The notes beneath the pieces are model-generated. The model saw nothing but the letters and a program-made list of their open reading frames with translations. It made no database searches and was not told where the DNA came from. Below, piece after piece: positions 51,522-62,141 of a DNA stretch of 64,000 nt (positions within the stretch are counted from its first letter, which is position 1; each line of letters begins with the position of its first letter). A program made the translations under genes and the position numbers. This DNA is from Sparassis latifolia (lineage: Eukaryota > Basidiomycota > Agaricomycetes > Polyporales > Sparassidaceae). Location: NCBI GenBank assembly GCA_018466975.1, contig CM031563.1, positions 62,001-126,000 of the forward strand, read 5' to 3'.

Positions 51522-51895
51522 ATGACCTACTACCCCAAGCGCAATCGCGGATTCTTTGGAACGAAACCGGCACCGGCAGAAGGACTAATGCACTTGATTG
51601 ATGATGACGACAGCACACTGGCAGCAAAGTTTTGGATGCGCGGTTATTCTTCTTACATCGAACAAGATGGCGCTCTGCTCGGTGTCACGGTACTTGTAGT
51701 GGGAGAGACAGTTGAACTTGAATATGCCGCAAATTTGAGGTAGATATCCTTAACTCCGTTGATTCTCCTAATTTCTGTGATATTCTAACCTATTGTCTTA
51801 GTATGCCAGCTTCGACCCTACGAAGTTATGGGGCAACACGTCGATTCGACCTTCATCATGCTGTGTATCTCGCATCTATCAGACAACATCACTGA
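51522..51895 (+). CDS. Small protein of unknown function
   Basis: Exons 51522-51739 and 51802-51895, joined across a GTAGAT-CTTAG intron of 62 bases, sum to 103 residues in frame. It reads MTYYPKRNRGFFGTKPAPAE, GLMHLIDDDDSTLAAKFWMR, GYSSYIEQDGALLGVTVLVV, GETVELEYAANL-SMPAST and ends YLASIRQHH. There is an acidic DDDD patch and a beta-strand-like centre. The start could be further upstream, as the frame is open from 51489. An overlapping frame (SGNLSEIIRKDGRESELVFF) also looks protein-like, so the correct frame is not certain. No family is recognised. Confidence 0.35.
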
Positions 51896-53645
51896 CAAGG
51901 CCCCCTGCATATGCTGTACTATGTCCTATCCGGATTTCCGCAGCCAAAAATGTCCGCATTCCGGATCGGGTGGCCCAAAACAGACCCTTTCTACCCGCAT
52001 AGCGGTTATAACCTCAAAATTTCAGCCCAAAATACTAGAAAATGCCTAAAATCTCTAGAACTAATTCATGACAATCTACATCTCCGGCCTGAATCTCCTA
52101 CATGTACAGAGCTCCAATTGTGCTGCTACGCCACGATCCTGATGGCCATGGCTACATGCCTATGAGGTGTTCCTCTCATGCTCAACACACCTAAGTCAGC
52201 ATTGAAGAAAGTGAAAGGATGAATTATACATGAATTATATATGAATTATGAGTAGTGAGGATGATACAAGGAATTCAAACTGCATAAGTGTTAGCAGCCA
52301 CTCGCGCGATGTGCTCAGGCGGAGCGTATCAAGCACACTGGAGGCAAGCATTAGTTAAATATCAGGAAGTGATCCTGACAGTTTGTGGTCAGATGATTGT
52401 GTGCTGTCAGTGTCAATAACCGGGCATATGAGAAATGTCTGCACCCAGATCGGACATGGCTGGCAATGGACATTCATATCTGCACTGGCATCTCGGACGA
52501 GCACCGAATTTTGGCCGGTTATACCCACATCTGGCCTCGGGGGTCGGCTGGTTTTGAGGGTCAGTTATATCCGCACTCAGATAGGAGTGGTGCAGGATAT
52601 GCAGGGGGCCTCACCGATAGTCGAGTCGCATCAGCATTTTGCTCACCTCAGTTTTCCGGAAATGAAAGGTGATATAGTTTATAGGGCATCGAGCTATGGA
52701 ATGGACAAGAGACTGCAAAGGAAAGGGTCTTCTGCTGACCAGCTCAATCTGTAATGGATAGCCTTTTCAATTCACACCATGCACCGGCATCCTTCATGAA
52801 GGCTGTGTTCATCTGCAGGGGAAGGAAGTTGATGAAGGTTCTTCTTTCGGAGCCTGACAGTCCTACAACTGAATAATTTAGTAGGGAACAAGTGAAGACC
52901 AATGAGGCTGAATCAGGTGGCACTGAAATAAAGGAACTTGCTTGTGCTTATTTGTCCAGAGGAGACGTACATGGAGAGATTTGACAGGAAAGTCTTCTTG
53001 ATGCCCTGCGTCGATCCGGAGGTCTCGAAGATGACATTTTTCTGCACTAACCCATGGTGCTCTTCTCGGCATCTTTAGCAATTCTGTGACTTCCTGGGCA
53101 TCTGACGGCCCTGACAGTCAACTGTCAAGACTGCCCCATTTCTACCCTGGCCAAGAGGGCCCAGCCAGTGAATTCTGAGACCAGACGGTAGGGAGGGAGG
53201 GGGGGGGTCCAGGGTTCCTCAAATGACTTTGTGTCTCCACCATAAATTGACCATTCCAAGGGTTTTTTTCACTCCAGAGATTTGTTTTCAGATCAGGAAT
53301 GGACCTGAGATGTGGGCAATGTTATTTTCTGACACTGGAAGTGGGCAGACCTTGATGAACTGTCCAACACAGGCAAGTTGTGCGATCATCCAGTTCAAGC
53401 AGCTCGGCAAAAAAACTCGGTTGTATTTCTGAGACATCCCCTTGGTAGATGCAAGTATGCAAGTCTATCATGCTCCATATGATCGTACTCATCCTGATCA
53501 ATCATGGGCATGTCACCTTCAAGTTCTGTGCTTCCCATTCCCTGAAAAACAAAACCCACAATGCGTGCCATGCATCTGGGCCTGTTTTCATTCCTCGTAG
53601 CTGCCAGTTGCCTTTTGCTCATCAATGAGAAGCGTGCGAAAGAGA
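51896..53645. other. Gene-poor, transposon-flank-like DNA
   Basis: 1.75 kb of AT-richer sequence with only short overlapping frames (for example near 52383-52754 and 53223-53432) lacking recognisable motifs. Contains a G10-type homopolymer near 53200. Probably eroded repeat DNA. Confidence 0.45.
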
Positions 53646-53682
53646 CTCCAGGCATTCCCAAGACTGTTGGGAATGCCTGGAG
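53646..53682. repeat. Perfect 16-base inverted repeat with 5-base loop
   Basis: CTCCAGGCATTCCCAA, spacer GACTG, then TTGGGAATGCCTGGAG. The right arm overlaps the first bases of the putative Copia LTR, so the palindrome spans the LTR's outer boundary. Confidence 0.9.
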
Positions 53683-53942
53683 GAAGTGATCTGAGGGCAC
53701 CCATGGAGCCTGCCACAGTGGGGAATGATTATGTAAAGGAACCTTATTTGGAATGTATATAAGGAAATATATTTCGGGAAACTGGCTGAGTAATCAGGTC
53801 TTCCCTTCATCTGAGACATCATCACGATATTCTCTGGGAATTTACCTAGTATTCTCAACAGATTATGAGCCCTGAGACCATCTAAAACCTCTGACTTATA
53901 TCCTACTACTGCTGACAATCAATAAAACTATCCACACTCACA
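53665..53942 (+). repeat. Putative 5' LTR of the Copia-like element
   Basis: Begins TGTTGGGAATGCC and ends near CACACTCACA, about 280 bases. Inside are a TATA box (GTATATAAGG near 53755) and an AATAAAA polyadenylation-like signal near 53920, in U3-to-U5 order. The gag ATG follows 34 bases later. A matching 3' LTR was not found in the window. Boundaries are inferred. Confidence 0.5.
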
Positions 53943-53975
53943 CAAGAAAACCTTACCCCTGTTCCGGGCAACACA

Positions 53976-55470
53976 ATGTCGAACGACGATAAAGACATTC
54001 CAAACAGCCTGTATTAGATCCATCCTCTGAAAGAGAATAATTGGATGCTGTGGAAGAGGTGCATGACTGCATTCCTGGATGAGAAGAAGCTTCTCGGCTA
54101 TGTCACCGGTGAGATACAGAAACTGGAGCTGAGCGCTAATTCGGATACCAGAGAAGCACACGATGCTGAAATTCAGAAGTGGAGCAAGAAGAATCAGAAG
54201 GCGAGAAATTTGAGCATTATGTGCTTGGATGATGCACAGGTGATTCATATGGAAAGAGCGACAATGGCACATCATATGTGAGATCTGCTTTGCATGGTAA
54301 AGGAGCCAAAAGGACAACATGGAATTATAGTGTTGAGTCAAGTTTTCTATGATTACCATGCTGATGAAGGCGTAAATATTCTGAAGCACATTGCCAAGCT
54401 TTGGGGAATACGTGAAAAATTGCAAATGATGGGAAAACAGATAACAGATGTGGATTTTAATGGGATCCTCATCAAGTCCCTGCCCAGCAGCTGGGACTCG
54501 TATATGGCATCGTACACTGGTGCGATGAGTTCTCAGCCAAACTCTCCACCAATGATGACACTGGAATTGATCACTGTAGTTATCAGCGAATACAGGTGCC
54601 ATCTTGACTGCGATCAGCACGTCGAGACAGAGCAAGCACTTATCGCCCAGAGCCAGAAGCAGAAGTGAGACTTGATCAAAAAATGTTCCATCTGTCACAA
54701 GATGGGACACACAGCTAATGAATGCCAAAACCAAGGCAAGCCCATCTGTTTCAATTGCAAAAAGTTCGGGCACATCGGAAAAGACTGTTGGGCAAAAGGT
54801 GGTGGCAAGGAGGGACAAGCGCCTTCCAGAGCGAGACCGTCCAATGTTCCATATCAAGGTGCATTATCCGGAGAATCTTCGTACAAGCACTAAAAATTTC
54901 AGCCAAAGCATAATGCTGGCAGCAAAGGCAAGGACAGAGCGCATGTTGCACATGAGAATGATAAAGAAGATAGCAATAGCGATATGGTATCAGTAGGCAC
55001 TAGCTCGGGGAATGATGATTTTGATTCCTTCTATGACTGGTATGCTGATTCAGTGACAATGTTGCATGTCGTGAAAATTGTGATATATTCTTAACCTACA
55101 AACCTCTTGAGCATCACACGATAAGCAGACTTGACACTGTTCAAGTCTATGGACAGGGACTGTAGCTCAAAGGTAAGGTAGGAAATAGAAAAATTAAGTT
55201 CCAATTGTGCGACATGCTATATGCACTGGGATTCCCGTGCAATCTACTTTCAATACTGAGACTTGATGAAACCGGTGGCTGAACAGTCATGAGAGATTGG
55301 CGTGCAATCTTAATCAATTGCCATGGTAAAACCACTGTTGCCAAAATGAAAGGTAGATTATATTTATTGCATGCCCAAGCGGTTAAACTGCAACAAGGGA
55401 GCACATACATAGTGTCTGAAAATGACCTGCTGATGAGTGCACATCTGACACAAACACCTAAACCCAACTA
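53976..55470 (+). pseudogene. Copia-type retrotransposon gag (and start of pol), decayed
   Basis: One reading frame from ATG 53976 to 54893 encodes a Copia gag: ENNWMLWKRCMTAFLDEKK-LLGYVTG, KLWGIREKLQMMG, LPSSWDSYMASYTGAM and two CCHC zinc knuckles, CSICHKMGHTANEC (about 54684-54725) and CFNCKKFGHIGKDC (about 54747-54788). The frame is broken by stops at 54015 (TAG), 54279 (TGA), 54666 (TGA) and 54891 (TAA) but not shifted. Further on, GFPCNLLSI-like and later frames up to 55470 recall the protease/GAG-pre-integrase junction of Copia pol but are broken. Integrase and reverse transcriptase are missing. A dead, truncated element. Confidence 0.8.
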
Positions 55471-58000
55471 AACAAACAAGAAGGGTGATCTGTGTGAGAG
55501 AGAAGGGTGATGTGACTGTAAAATGATGCAAGTGGGTCCCAGAACCTCGACTAAAGCCTAAGGGGGATGCAACCTGTAAAGGAACAAGTGATTGTGATGT
55601 AAATGCGAAGTCAAGCGACAATCTACAATGAAGTCACCAAAGTCGGAAAGTGGGAAGCTAAGGTTGCGACACGATCACCAAACTTGTAAGATAGACCCAT
55701 TCTAATTACGACCATGTCTGTCACGCATGACAAATCACGTGCTCCCCGCTGAAATGCAAGAGCGTGACAGGCAGGCGCCGGTCAACTGCCTCCAAAATGG
55801 GTGAGACTGTGTTGAAGATCATCTAAAATCAGCTTGACCAGCCTCAATTAAAAAAATCTGCTTCCTGGGAATTGTTTGGAACTAAGTTTATATGGAATCT
55901 CAGGAAACATATTTTTTCTAAGTGGCCTCCTTTCCGAGGAATATAACATTTGGTACTGTTCTCCAGCCAAGCATGACAAAATGAGTCACGTGACATAGTC
56001 ATAACTGGAGTGGGTCTATCTTAAGTGAAGATGAACTAAATCGCAAAGGTGAAGGGAACTATCTGTGGAGGGAGAACACTATGGGGAAACATAGTATTCA
56101 CTGTCTCGATGAAGTCGCAGTCAGTCTAACGCAAAAGTCGGAGTAAGACTAATGCAGGTGGTATATAGCTATATTGCTATGTCACTATTGCAGTGTCACA
56201 GTTCACTATCACAGTCGCAGTCGCAGTCTCTAAATGCAGTATGCAGTCTCGCTATATTGTAGTGTTGCTATGTTGCTATGTTGCAGTGGGGTATATCACA
56301 GTTCAAAGTCACTATCACAGTAAATGAAGTTTCTCGGTGATCTGAAGCTAAGGGGAACTCCTCTCTACTGTTCTTTGATGATAATTGACATAGATACAGC
56401 AGGTATTTATAGAGGGGGACAAAGGGAGAGAAAATGCGGAAGTCGCAAAATGTCGGACAATGGATCCTGACATTAGAAAAAGTCGCAATGGTCCAGGACC
56501 AATGGAAAAATAGGTAAAGTAAGTGGAGAGGTGAATGTCGTACGTTAGCGATGGAGAAGAACAGTAAAGTAGAGGAAAATTGAAATAAAACATATGCTAC
56601 TTGTCCTGAACCACATGGAACACTTAGACAGCATCTCCAGTCCAGCACGAAGGTAGGAGTCTTGAAGAGGAAGGTTGAATGATAAAGGGTATGGGATTTG
56701 CAAAACAAAAGGGTGCAACCGTCGAGCGACACTGATAAGTCAGCGTGATGAACCAGTGAGTCGGCACAACATTCAAAGAGTAGATGCAATGTTGGGGAAG
56801 TATGGACTTAGAAGGAAATCAGCCAGGGTGCATTGGACGAGACCAAAGGGCAACGGGTAAGTGGTATCCGACAGCGGGGAGACACAAGAGTGATGTATGA
56901 GTGATGAAAGAATGTCCAATCTCGGCGAGAAGTCGCGAGGAATCGAGTGAAGTCGAACGAAGTCATGCGAAGTCGCAAAAGTTCGCGAAAGAGTCGGATG
57001 CATCTCGGAGACTAAGGCATAGAGTGGGATGGTCTGAGAGATCACTGGAAAATGTGTTTTCAGAGGCCAGGAGGTCTGAGAGCATATCATCTCCTCCCAA
57101 CTGAAATATGGACCATCCTCGGTCCTTGACGCGATCCAATCGCTCTGCACTGTACTTGAATATGTCGCTCAAGTGTCTGCATCATAGTGCGAACTGGGAG
57201 TGGGAGTGTGTGAAGACTTCTGACACCTTGAGGCTACCTTGAGATTTTGCGTGAAAGTCGACCTAATGATCTCTTCATTGTGCTGTCTCTGTCTGCTCTG
57301 TCTCTATCTCATCTCTGCTCTGGTAGGTCTTTCGATATCTGTGATGCAAAATGCAAAACTGGAATCCAAGTCTCTGTAAAAGTGGTAGCACGATCTCTGA
57401 AGTCACAAGAATATCGCTGTGAATAGAGGATGTTGTGGGCATGATTGCGCTAGAAGGGTCGACTGAGGTCTGAAGCAAAAGTGAGGATGAGGATGAGGAG
57501 TAGGGGCTAGTGCGAGGTAAACTGAGTTCTCACGATGTCGCTGCACAATGTCCCAACTTTTCTTCATCGTCTTTCTTCATCATCTTCTGTCCTTCTAAAT
57601 GTCCTGTAATGCAATATCTGTGTGAAAGAGAAAATTTTTGGTGAAAAGCGAAAGGGAATATGTGTTTTTTGAGTTTTTGGGAAATCGAAAAAATACGATG
57701 AGGGAACTGAGTGGGGACTTAGAGAAAAAATGAGAAAAATCGAAAAATGTCGCAATGTCAGAACGTCGTGAATGGTATACTTGTCCTCCTCCTAACTGAA
57801 AATGTGACTGTCCTCAGTCAGCGAGGTCAGACAGCAATCTATAAAGAAGAGGAGAAAAGTTGTGAAGAATTAGACAAGAGAGCGAAGTCGGAGAGAGTTG
57901 AAGTGTGGAACTATATGTAGGAAACTGAGGGGAGGTGGTCTGTGAATATGAAACTAAATATCTTCATCATCGTGATCTTTAGAGTCGTCTTCTGGAGTCA
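55471..58000. repeat. Degenerate AGTCG/CACAG-rich repeat region
   Basis: No gene. From about 56160 to 56330 short units such as TCACAGT, GTCGCAG and TTGCTATGT recur imperfectly. From 56930 to 57000 there are many GAAGTCG units. Two copies of a motif CTCCTCC-AACTGAAAATRTG-like sit at about 57090 and 57783. The base composition is purine-rich on the plus strand. This looks like eroded retroelement or simple-repeat DNA leading into the assembly gap. Confidence 0.6.
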
Positions 58001-58100
58001 NNNNNNNNNNNNNNNNNNNNNNNNNNNNNNNNNNNNNNNNNNNNNNNNNNNNNNNNNNNNNNNNNNNNNNNNNNNNNNNNNNNNNNNNNNNNNNNNNNNN
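58001..58100. other. Assembly gap (100 N)
   Basis: Exactly 100 N, the conventional placeholder for a gap of unknown size. The 5' part of the retroelement to its right is probably lost here. Confidence 0.99.
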
Positions 58101-59047
58101 CATCTACACGGAGAGAATGGAGGCATTGGCATTGAGCATGGGAGATAGGATTCAGCAACAGGAGGAAACACTAGCCTTGATGTTTGCCCAGATGAACTCG
58201 TATCAACAACTCGTCGAGCTAGACGCAGATGCCACACAGCCATTCCTCCCTACCTTTCTAACAGATATGCTGCCGGAAACCCCGCAAGAAGGAACACCCC
58301 CCATACCTCTACTGCGACATCGATCCCATGGCAGTTTCTACCCCACAACCGTTCAATTTGTTCGAAGGCACCTCAACGTCTTCCGCTCCGGCAGCAACTC
58401 ATGATGGTGTTTCCATCGCACGACCGTTGCATCCAAACACCCCTCCGGATTACGTATCGGAGTGGAACTTTAGCGACAATCCCAACCATCATGCTGAAGG
58501 GTTATCCCCAATGACCACGGAAAATGCGGTGCAGACTGAAATGCCTGGACACTCGGATCAATCATCTCAGACCCTCGTAGATCCAGGAGAAAGTGAGCCT
58601 GGAAGGAACATCTCCCCATTTCCTCCCGCCTTCTCCACAGCGCTCATCGGGCCACACTGAACCATCCCAGCATACATCACGTATCAACGACCACACCCCC
58701 AGTGGGTGTTCTGGAGACAGTATACCCATCTGAAGTATACCTGCCCATTTTCCATTTGCATAATCTGTCAATCTGTCCCCGCATCCCATGACCCGAACGC
58801 ATGTCCTGCATTGCTATCCAACAGGATGCATTGCTACTACTGTGGAAAACAAGCACCTGGCCACACGAGAGAAGGTTGTCCCCACTCTCATGACTTCTAT
58901 GCTAATTACGACGCGCGCGAGATAGTGTTCTCTTACCCTGACCCTCAAACGGACCCGCAATTCTCTGACTTCGATGGAACAGGTTCATTGTATACTGAAG
59001 GGTTTCCGATAAACAGCGTGACACCATCGGAAGCAGGAGATACGTAG
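58101..59047 (+). pseudogene. Gag-like retroelement region with two zinc-knuckle motifs
   Basis: Three overlapping or adjacent frames read like one gag-type protein broken by frame changes or introns. The first (to 58404) has MEALALSMGDRIQQQEETLA-LMFAQMN, a coiled-coil-like stretch. The second (about 58328-58660) is acidic and Ser/Thr/Pro-rich (PPDYVSEWNFSDNPN). The third (about 58706-59047) has CIICQSVPASHDPNAC and CYYCGKQAPGHTREGC, both C-x2-C-x6-H-x4-C, a spaced-out variant of the CCHC knuckle (normally x4). It ends 40 bases before the LTR with no pol, protease or integrase between. The 5' end is lost in the gap. Confidence 0.55.
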
Positions 59048-59087
59048 GAATGCCTTTGAGGGCAAAGGCGGCATAGGAAGGGGCTTA

Positions 59088-59501
59088 TGTTACAACAGTA
59101 CGTTGAGTACCTATCTTTTTTCTTTCGATTACGTTGTACGATTACGTGTTGACCCGAGACTTCGAGTCTCGATATCTCTCGACTTGATCTGGACTCTCTC
59201 TCTAGACCATGACACCATAGTCTAGAACCTGTACTGACTCATCCCTCACCGCAAGGGTACTTGCTGACTCGGCCATTACTGGCATGTATTACTCAGCATG
59301 TACTATTAGTATATAAGGCTGAGATCGTCGACTGGAACCCCAGTCTCGATCTGGTTACTTTACCTCTCAATACACGGGATTATCACTTAGTCCTTGTGTG
59401 ATCTTCTTGACTCTCGATTCTTGACTTGCATTTACTTAGTCGTCGAACGACTTAGTACTTGCTCAACGAACCTCGGACAAGTGGTACGCCCCAGCGTAAC
59501 A
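59088..59501 (+). repeat. Long terminal repeat (probably the 3' LTR of the gag-like element)
   Basis: 414 bases beginning TGTTACAACAG and ending CCAGCGTAACA, so the ends form a perfect 6-base inverted repeat (TGTTAC/GTAACA) with the canonical TG...CA. A purine tract (AGGAAGGGG) lies immediately upstream, as expected for plus-strand priming next to a 3' LTR. Inside are a TATA box (TATATAAGG near 59311) and a pyrimidine-rich region. The flanks (GCTTA and ACCAC) show no target duplication, as expected if this is one LTR of a longer element. Confidence 0.7.
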
Positions 59502-60403
59502 ACCACCAGTTTGCATCTATAGTGCGGGTGACTGATATTGTGCATAGCTGTCAGCTAATACCACTCTGGGGAAAACAAATTGATCCATCATTGCAATCAC
59601 ACACTGCTCTTGATGTCTGTGATAGATTCTATGTCAATCTGTACTTATGCCACCATGACTTTGTACTCTTTCGCTATCTTGTAGATTGAGCTAAAGATAA
59701 TCAGACCTAATTGCCCCACAACAGAAGAGAATCTCAGTGATATTGACATTATGCTACAGAGATGTGTAAGTGATCTACACAGCATTACAGAGGTTACAGG
59801 AGTCGTGCACATGGCTACACATCCTACAGACCCTTACACAGCGGTCACTATTGCTACCTCACCCAGGGCTTTTTCCTGATGCAAAATCTCAGCATAACAC
59901 TTCCGCACCACATCAGAGGACTCTCAAGCCTCAGAATATTTTATTAAGGTGCTAAATGACCTCTACTGAACAATTCGACTCAAGCACTGTCTGCTCCAAA
60001 GGCCGCCTGTTGCGCCAATGTCAGCTTGGTTTTGTGGTGTAGTATGTACAAGTTTGTATCCTTCGGGTGCCTCGTGTTCTTTAGAAAGTATTGCCTTCTC
60101 GAGGGTTATTGATGACAGCTGAAAAGAGACTAGGTTTCCTGAAATAGCATATAGTAGTCTAGTGAAACATAGCCCACATTGATTGCATTTGAGTGACACT
60201 GGCAGCTGAAGGCAAAAGGCTCAGAGGTTCAACATGAAAACACCACATAGAACTGTCCCATTGACACAAAGCTTGCACAACAATCACACATAGTGCAACC
60301 CTTGAAGAGAAATGAATATTGAGCTGGGTGAACTAACATGAAAAAGTTACCAAATATAGTCAAAAGAAAAGAGTCAACAGAAGACTATTGCGGCCGAATA
60401 TGG
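59502..60403. other. No supported gene
   Basis: AT-richer flank of the LTR. A minus-strand frame at 59963-60199 (LLYAISGNLVSFQLSSITL) is open but without a known motif. Probably transposon-derived or non-coding. Confidence 0.45.
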
Positions 60404-60735
60404 TGGTGGACGGACACAGGACGGACGAACTCCAGATTATACTATGTGGTACTACACTACCAGATGAGCCAGGTACCGGACGGATGACCAGGACCGGAGT
60501 TACCTGGTGGATAACCGTCGGTTACCCACCAGAGGGTTTTGACACAGTACCCACCGTGTAAATAATATAGTTAACTGTAGTTTAACCAATGATGGCTATC
60601 TCGCAAGTAAACTGGGGATATACATAACGTACCCGCTGGGTACCGGACCGGTACCTGGCTCTGGTTACCCAGCGGGTAACTGGAGCTGTATACCGTGTCG
60701 GTATCCGCTGAGCAACTCGCATGTGTCTAGCACGC
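60404..60735. repeat. Cluster of GGTAAC/GGTACC-type palindromic motifs, left block
   Basis: Roughly eight to ten copies of GGTACC, GGTTACCC or GGGTAAC and near matches in both orientations within 330 bases, for example CGCTGGGTACCGGACCGGTA and GGTTACCCAGCGGGTAAC. No coding capacity. Confidence 0.75.
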
Positions 60736-61649
60736 AACCTGTGGTCCCGGCAGGAGATCACAAGAGGCAGGTTACACTGCCATATAATTGCACAATATTA
60801 CTACATTACAGTACTGTACAGGAATACACAGCATGTAAATACATGGTTAGAAAACTAAAAGGTAGATAGGATGGGCTGGAAGGCAAGTGAGAGCGATAGC
60901 ACGTTGGCGGCCCCGGATGGCAGGAGGAGCGCAGCAGGGGGTTCGAGCTTCACAGAGGCCAGCAAGGTGCTGCAAGCTATGGTTCCATCCTGTGAGAAAT
61001 TCCACTGTAAAGGTACTTCAGGAGCTCACCAGTAGCAAATTTGCAAGCCGAGTCATGCTAAGCCTCACGCAAGCCGCCCTGCCCATTGCTCTCCACTCAC
61101 GTTCACACTCTGCACATCAACGCGGCTCGGCTGGGATAGATGATGTCACTTCCAGAAATATGGGAATATCATACCTTCAAGATCAAACGTCGCAAGGAAA
61201 GAGAGGTCGACCGAGAACGCGCGTGCAGTACCAGTGAGAAATTGCTAAGTCCAAATGCCCATGTTGATCTTCAACAAGCCAAACAAAACACAACAAACGA
61301 CGGGAGCTCTCGCCGCCCGTCGGATTCAAAGTTCTGCTTTCGTTCTTATGTCTTATATTTACTTAGCCTGCCGGTAAATATTGGCCTCATTGGAACCCAA
61401 ACATCCCAATGGAGGACCTTTTGAGAAGCATGCATAGGGAGGGAGACTCAGACATGATGCCGACAGCGACAGCGACAGCAATATTTGTGCGCCAAATCAC
61501 GCCCCTGCCGACCGTACGCACACGTACTACGACGGCAACAGCAACAGCGGCATGGGCTGAGAGAGATATTATGAACATGCTTAAGGAAACCTTGACAGAT
61601 TTGCACCATCAACACTGAAAATAATGTAGTCTGATAGGCAATGTTGTAC
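60736..61649. other. Spacer between the two motif clusters
   Basis: About 0.9 kb with no recognisable gene. Open frames at 60887-61237 and 61409-61618 lack conserved motifs. A short (CGACAG)n run lies at 61461-61480 and a CAACAG run near 61535. Confidence 0.5.
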
Positions 61650-61950
61650 AGTATGGGTACCGCACAGTTACCCAACGGGTACCCAGCGGATAACTGACAC
61701 TGGGTACCCACCAGTTACCCAATTCCAGTTACCCACCCGGTAACTGTACCATGGCGCCAGCCGGTAACCGCCAGCTACATAGAAAGTAACTAGTGGATGA
61801 CTACAAATTAACTAACGGTAGGTAAACACCAGGTATCCAAACCATATACCGGATGGTTAGCTGAGTTTAGTTACGAACTATATGCTTGATACGTAACCGG
61901 CGGTTACATGCTAACTACCGGCCAAATGTTTTCGGACCCAGTATCCGCCC
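61650..61950. repeat. Cluster of GGTAAC/GGTACC-type palindromic motifs, right block
   Basis: About twelve motif copies in 300 bases, including GGGTACCCAGCGGATAAC, CCAGTTACCC twice, CCGGTAACTG and GTAACCGGCGGTTAC. Same vocabulary as the left block. It ends about 190 bases before the SFEELR-repeat gene. Confidence 0.75.
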
Positions 61951-62141
61951 GGTACCCGCGTCGCCTGGTGGTGTAGGCGAGGGCTTTGTGGCGTGAAAAA
62001 TATTTCCCGATTTGGAAGGAGGGACGGAGGGATCTGAGTTTCTCGACCCTGCGGTAAGAAACTGAGAACCCAGAGCCCTCTTGGAGTCGACTCGTTCAGT
62101 GCAAGCCAAGCGTGGCGAAGCTCAATCCAGTGCAGCCCACG

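Noticed and set aside
53646..53682. Hairpin as a transcription terminator
   Set aside because: The genome is eukaryotic; there is no T-run or upstream gene for it, and it coincides with an LTR edge.
56160..56330. CRISPR-like array of short repeats
   Set aside because: Units are irregular and there is no constant repeat/spacer length; simple degenerate tandem DNA in a fungal genome.
60749..61237. Possible gene between the motif blocks
   Set aside because: Open frames are short and lack splice context and conserved motifs.
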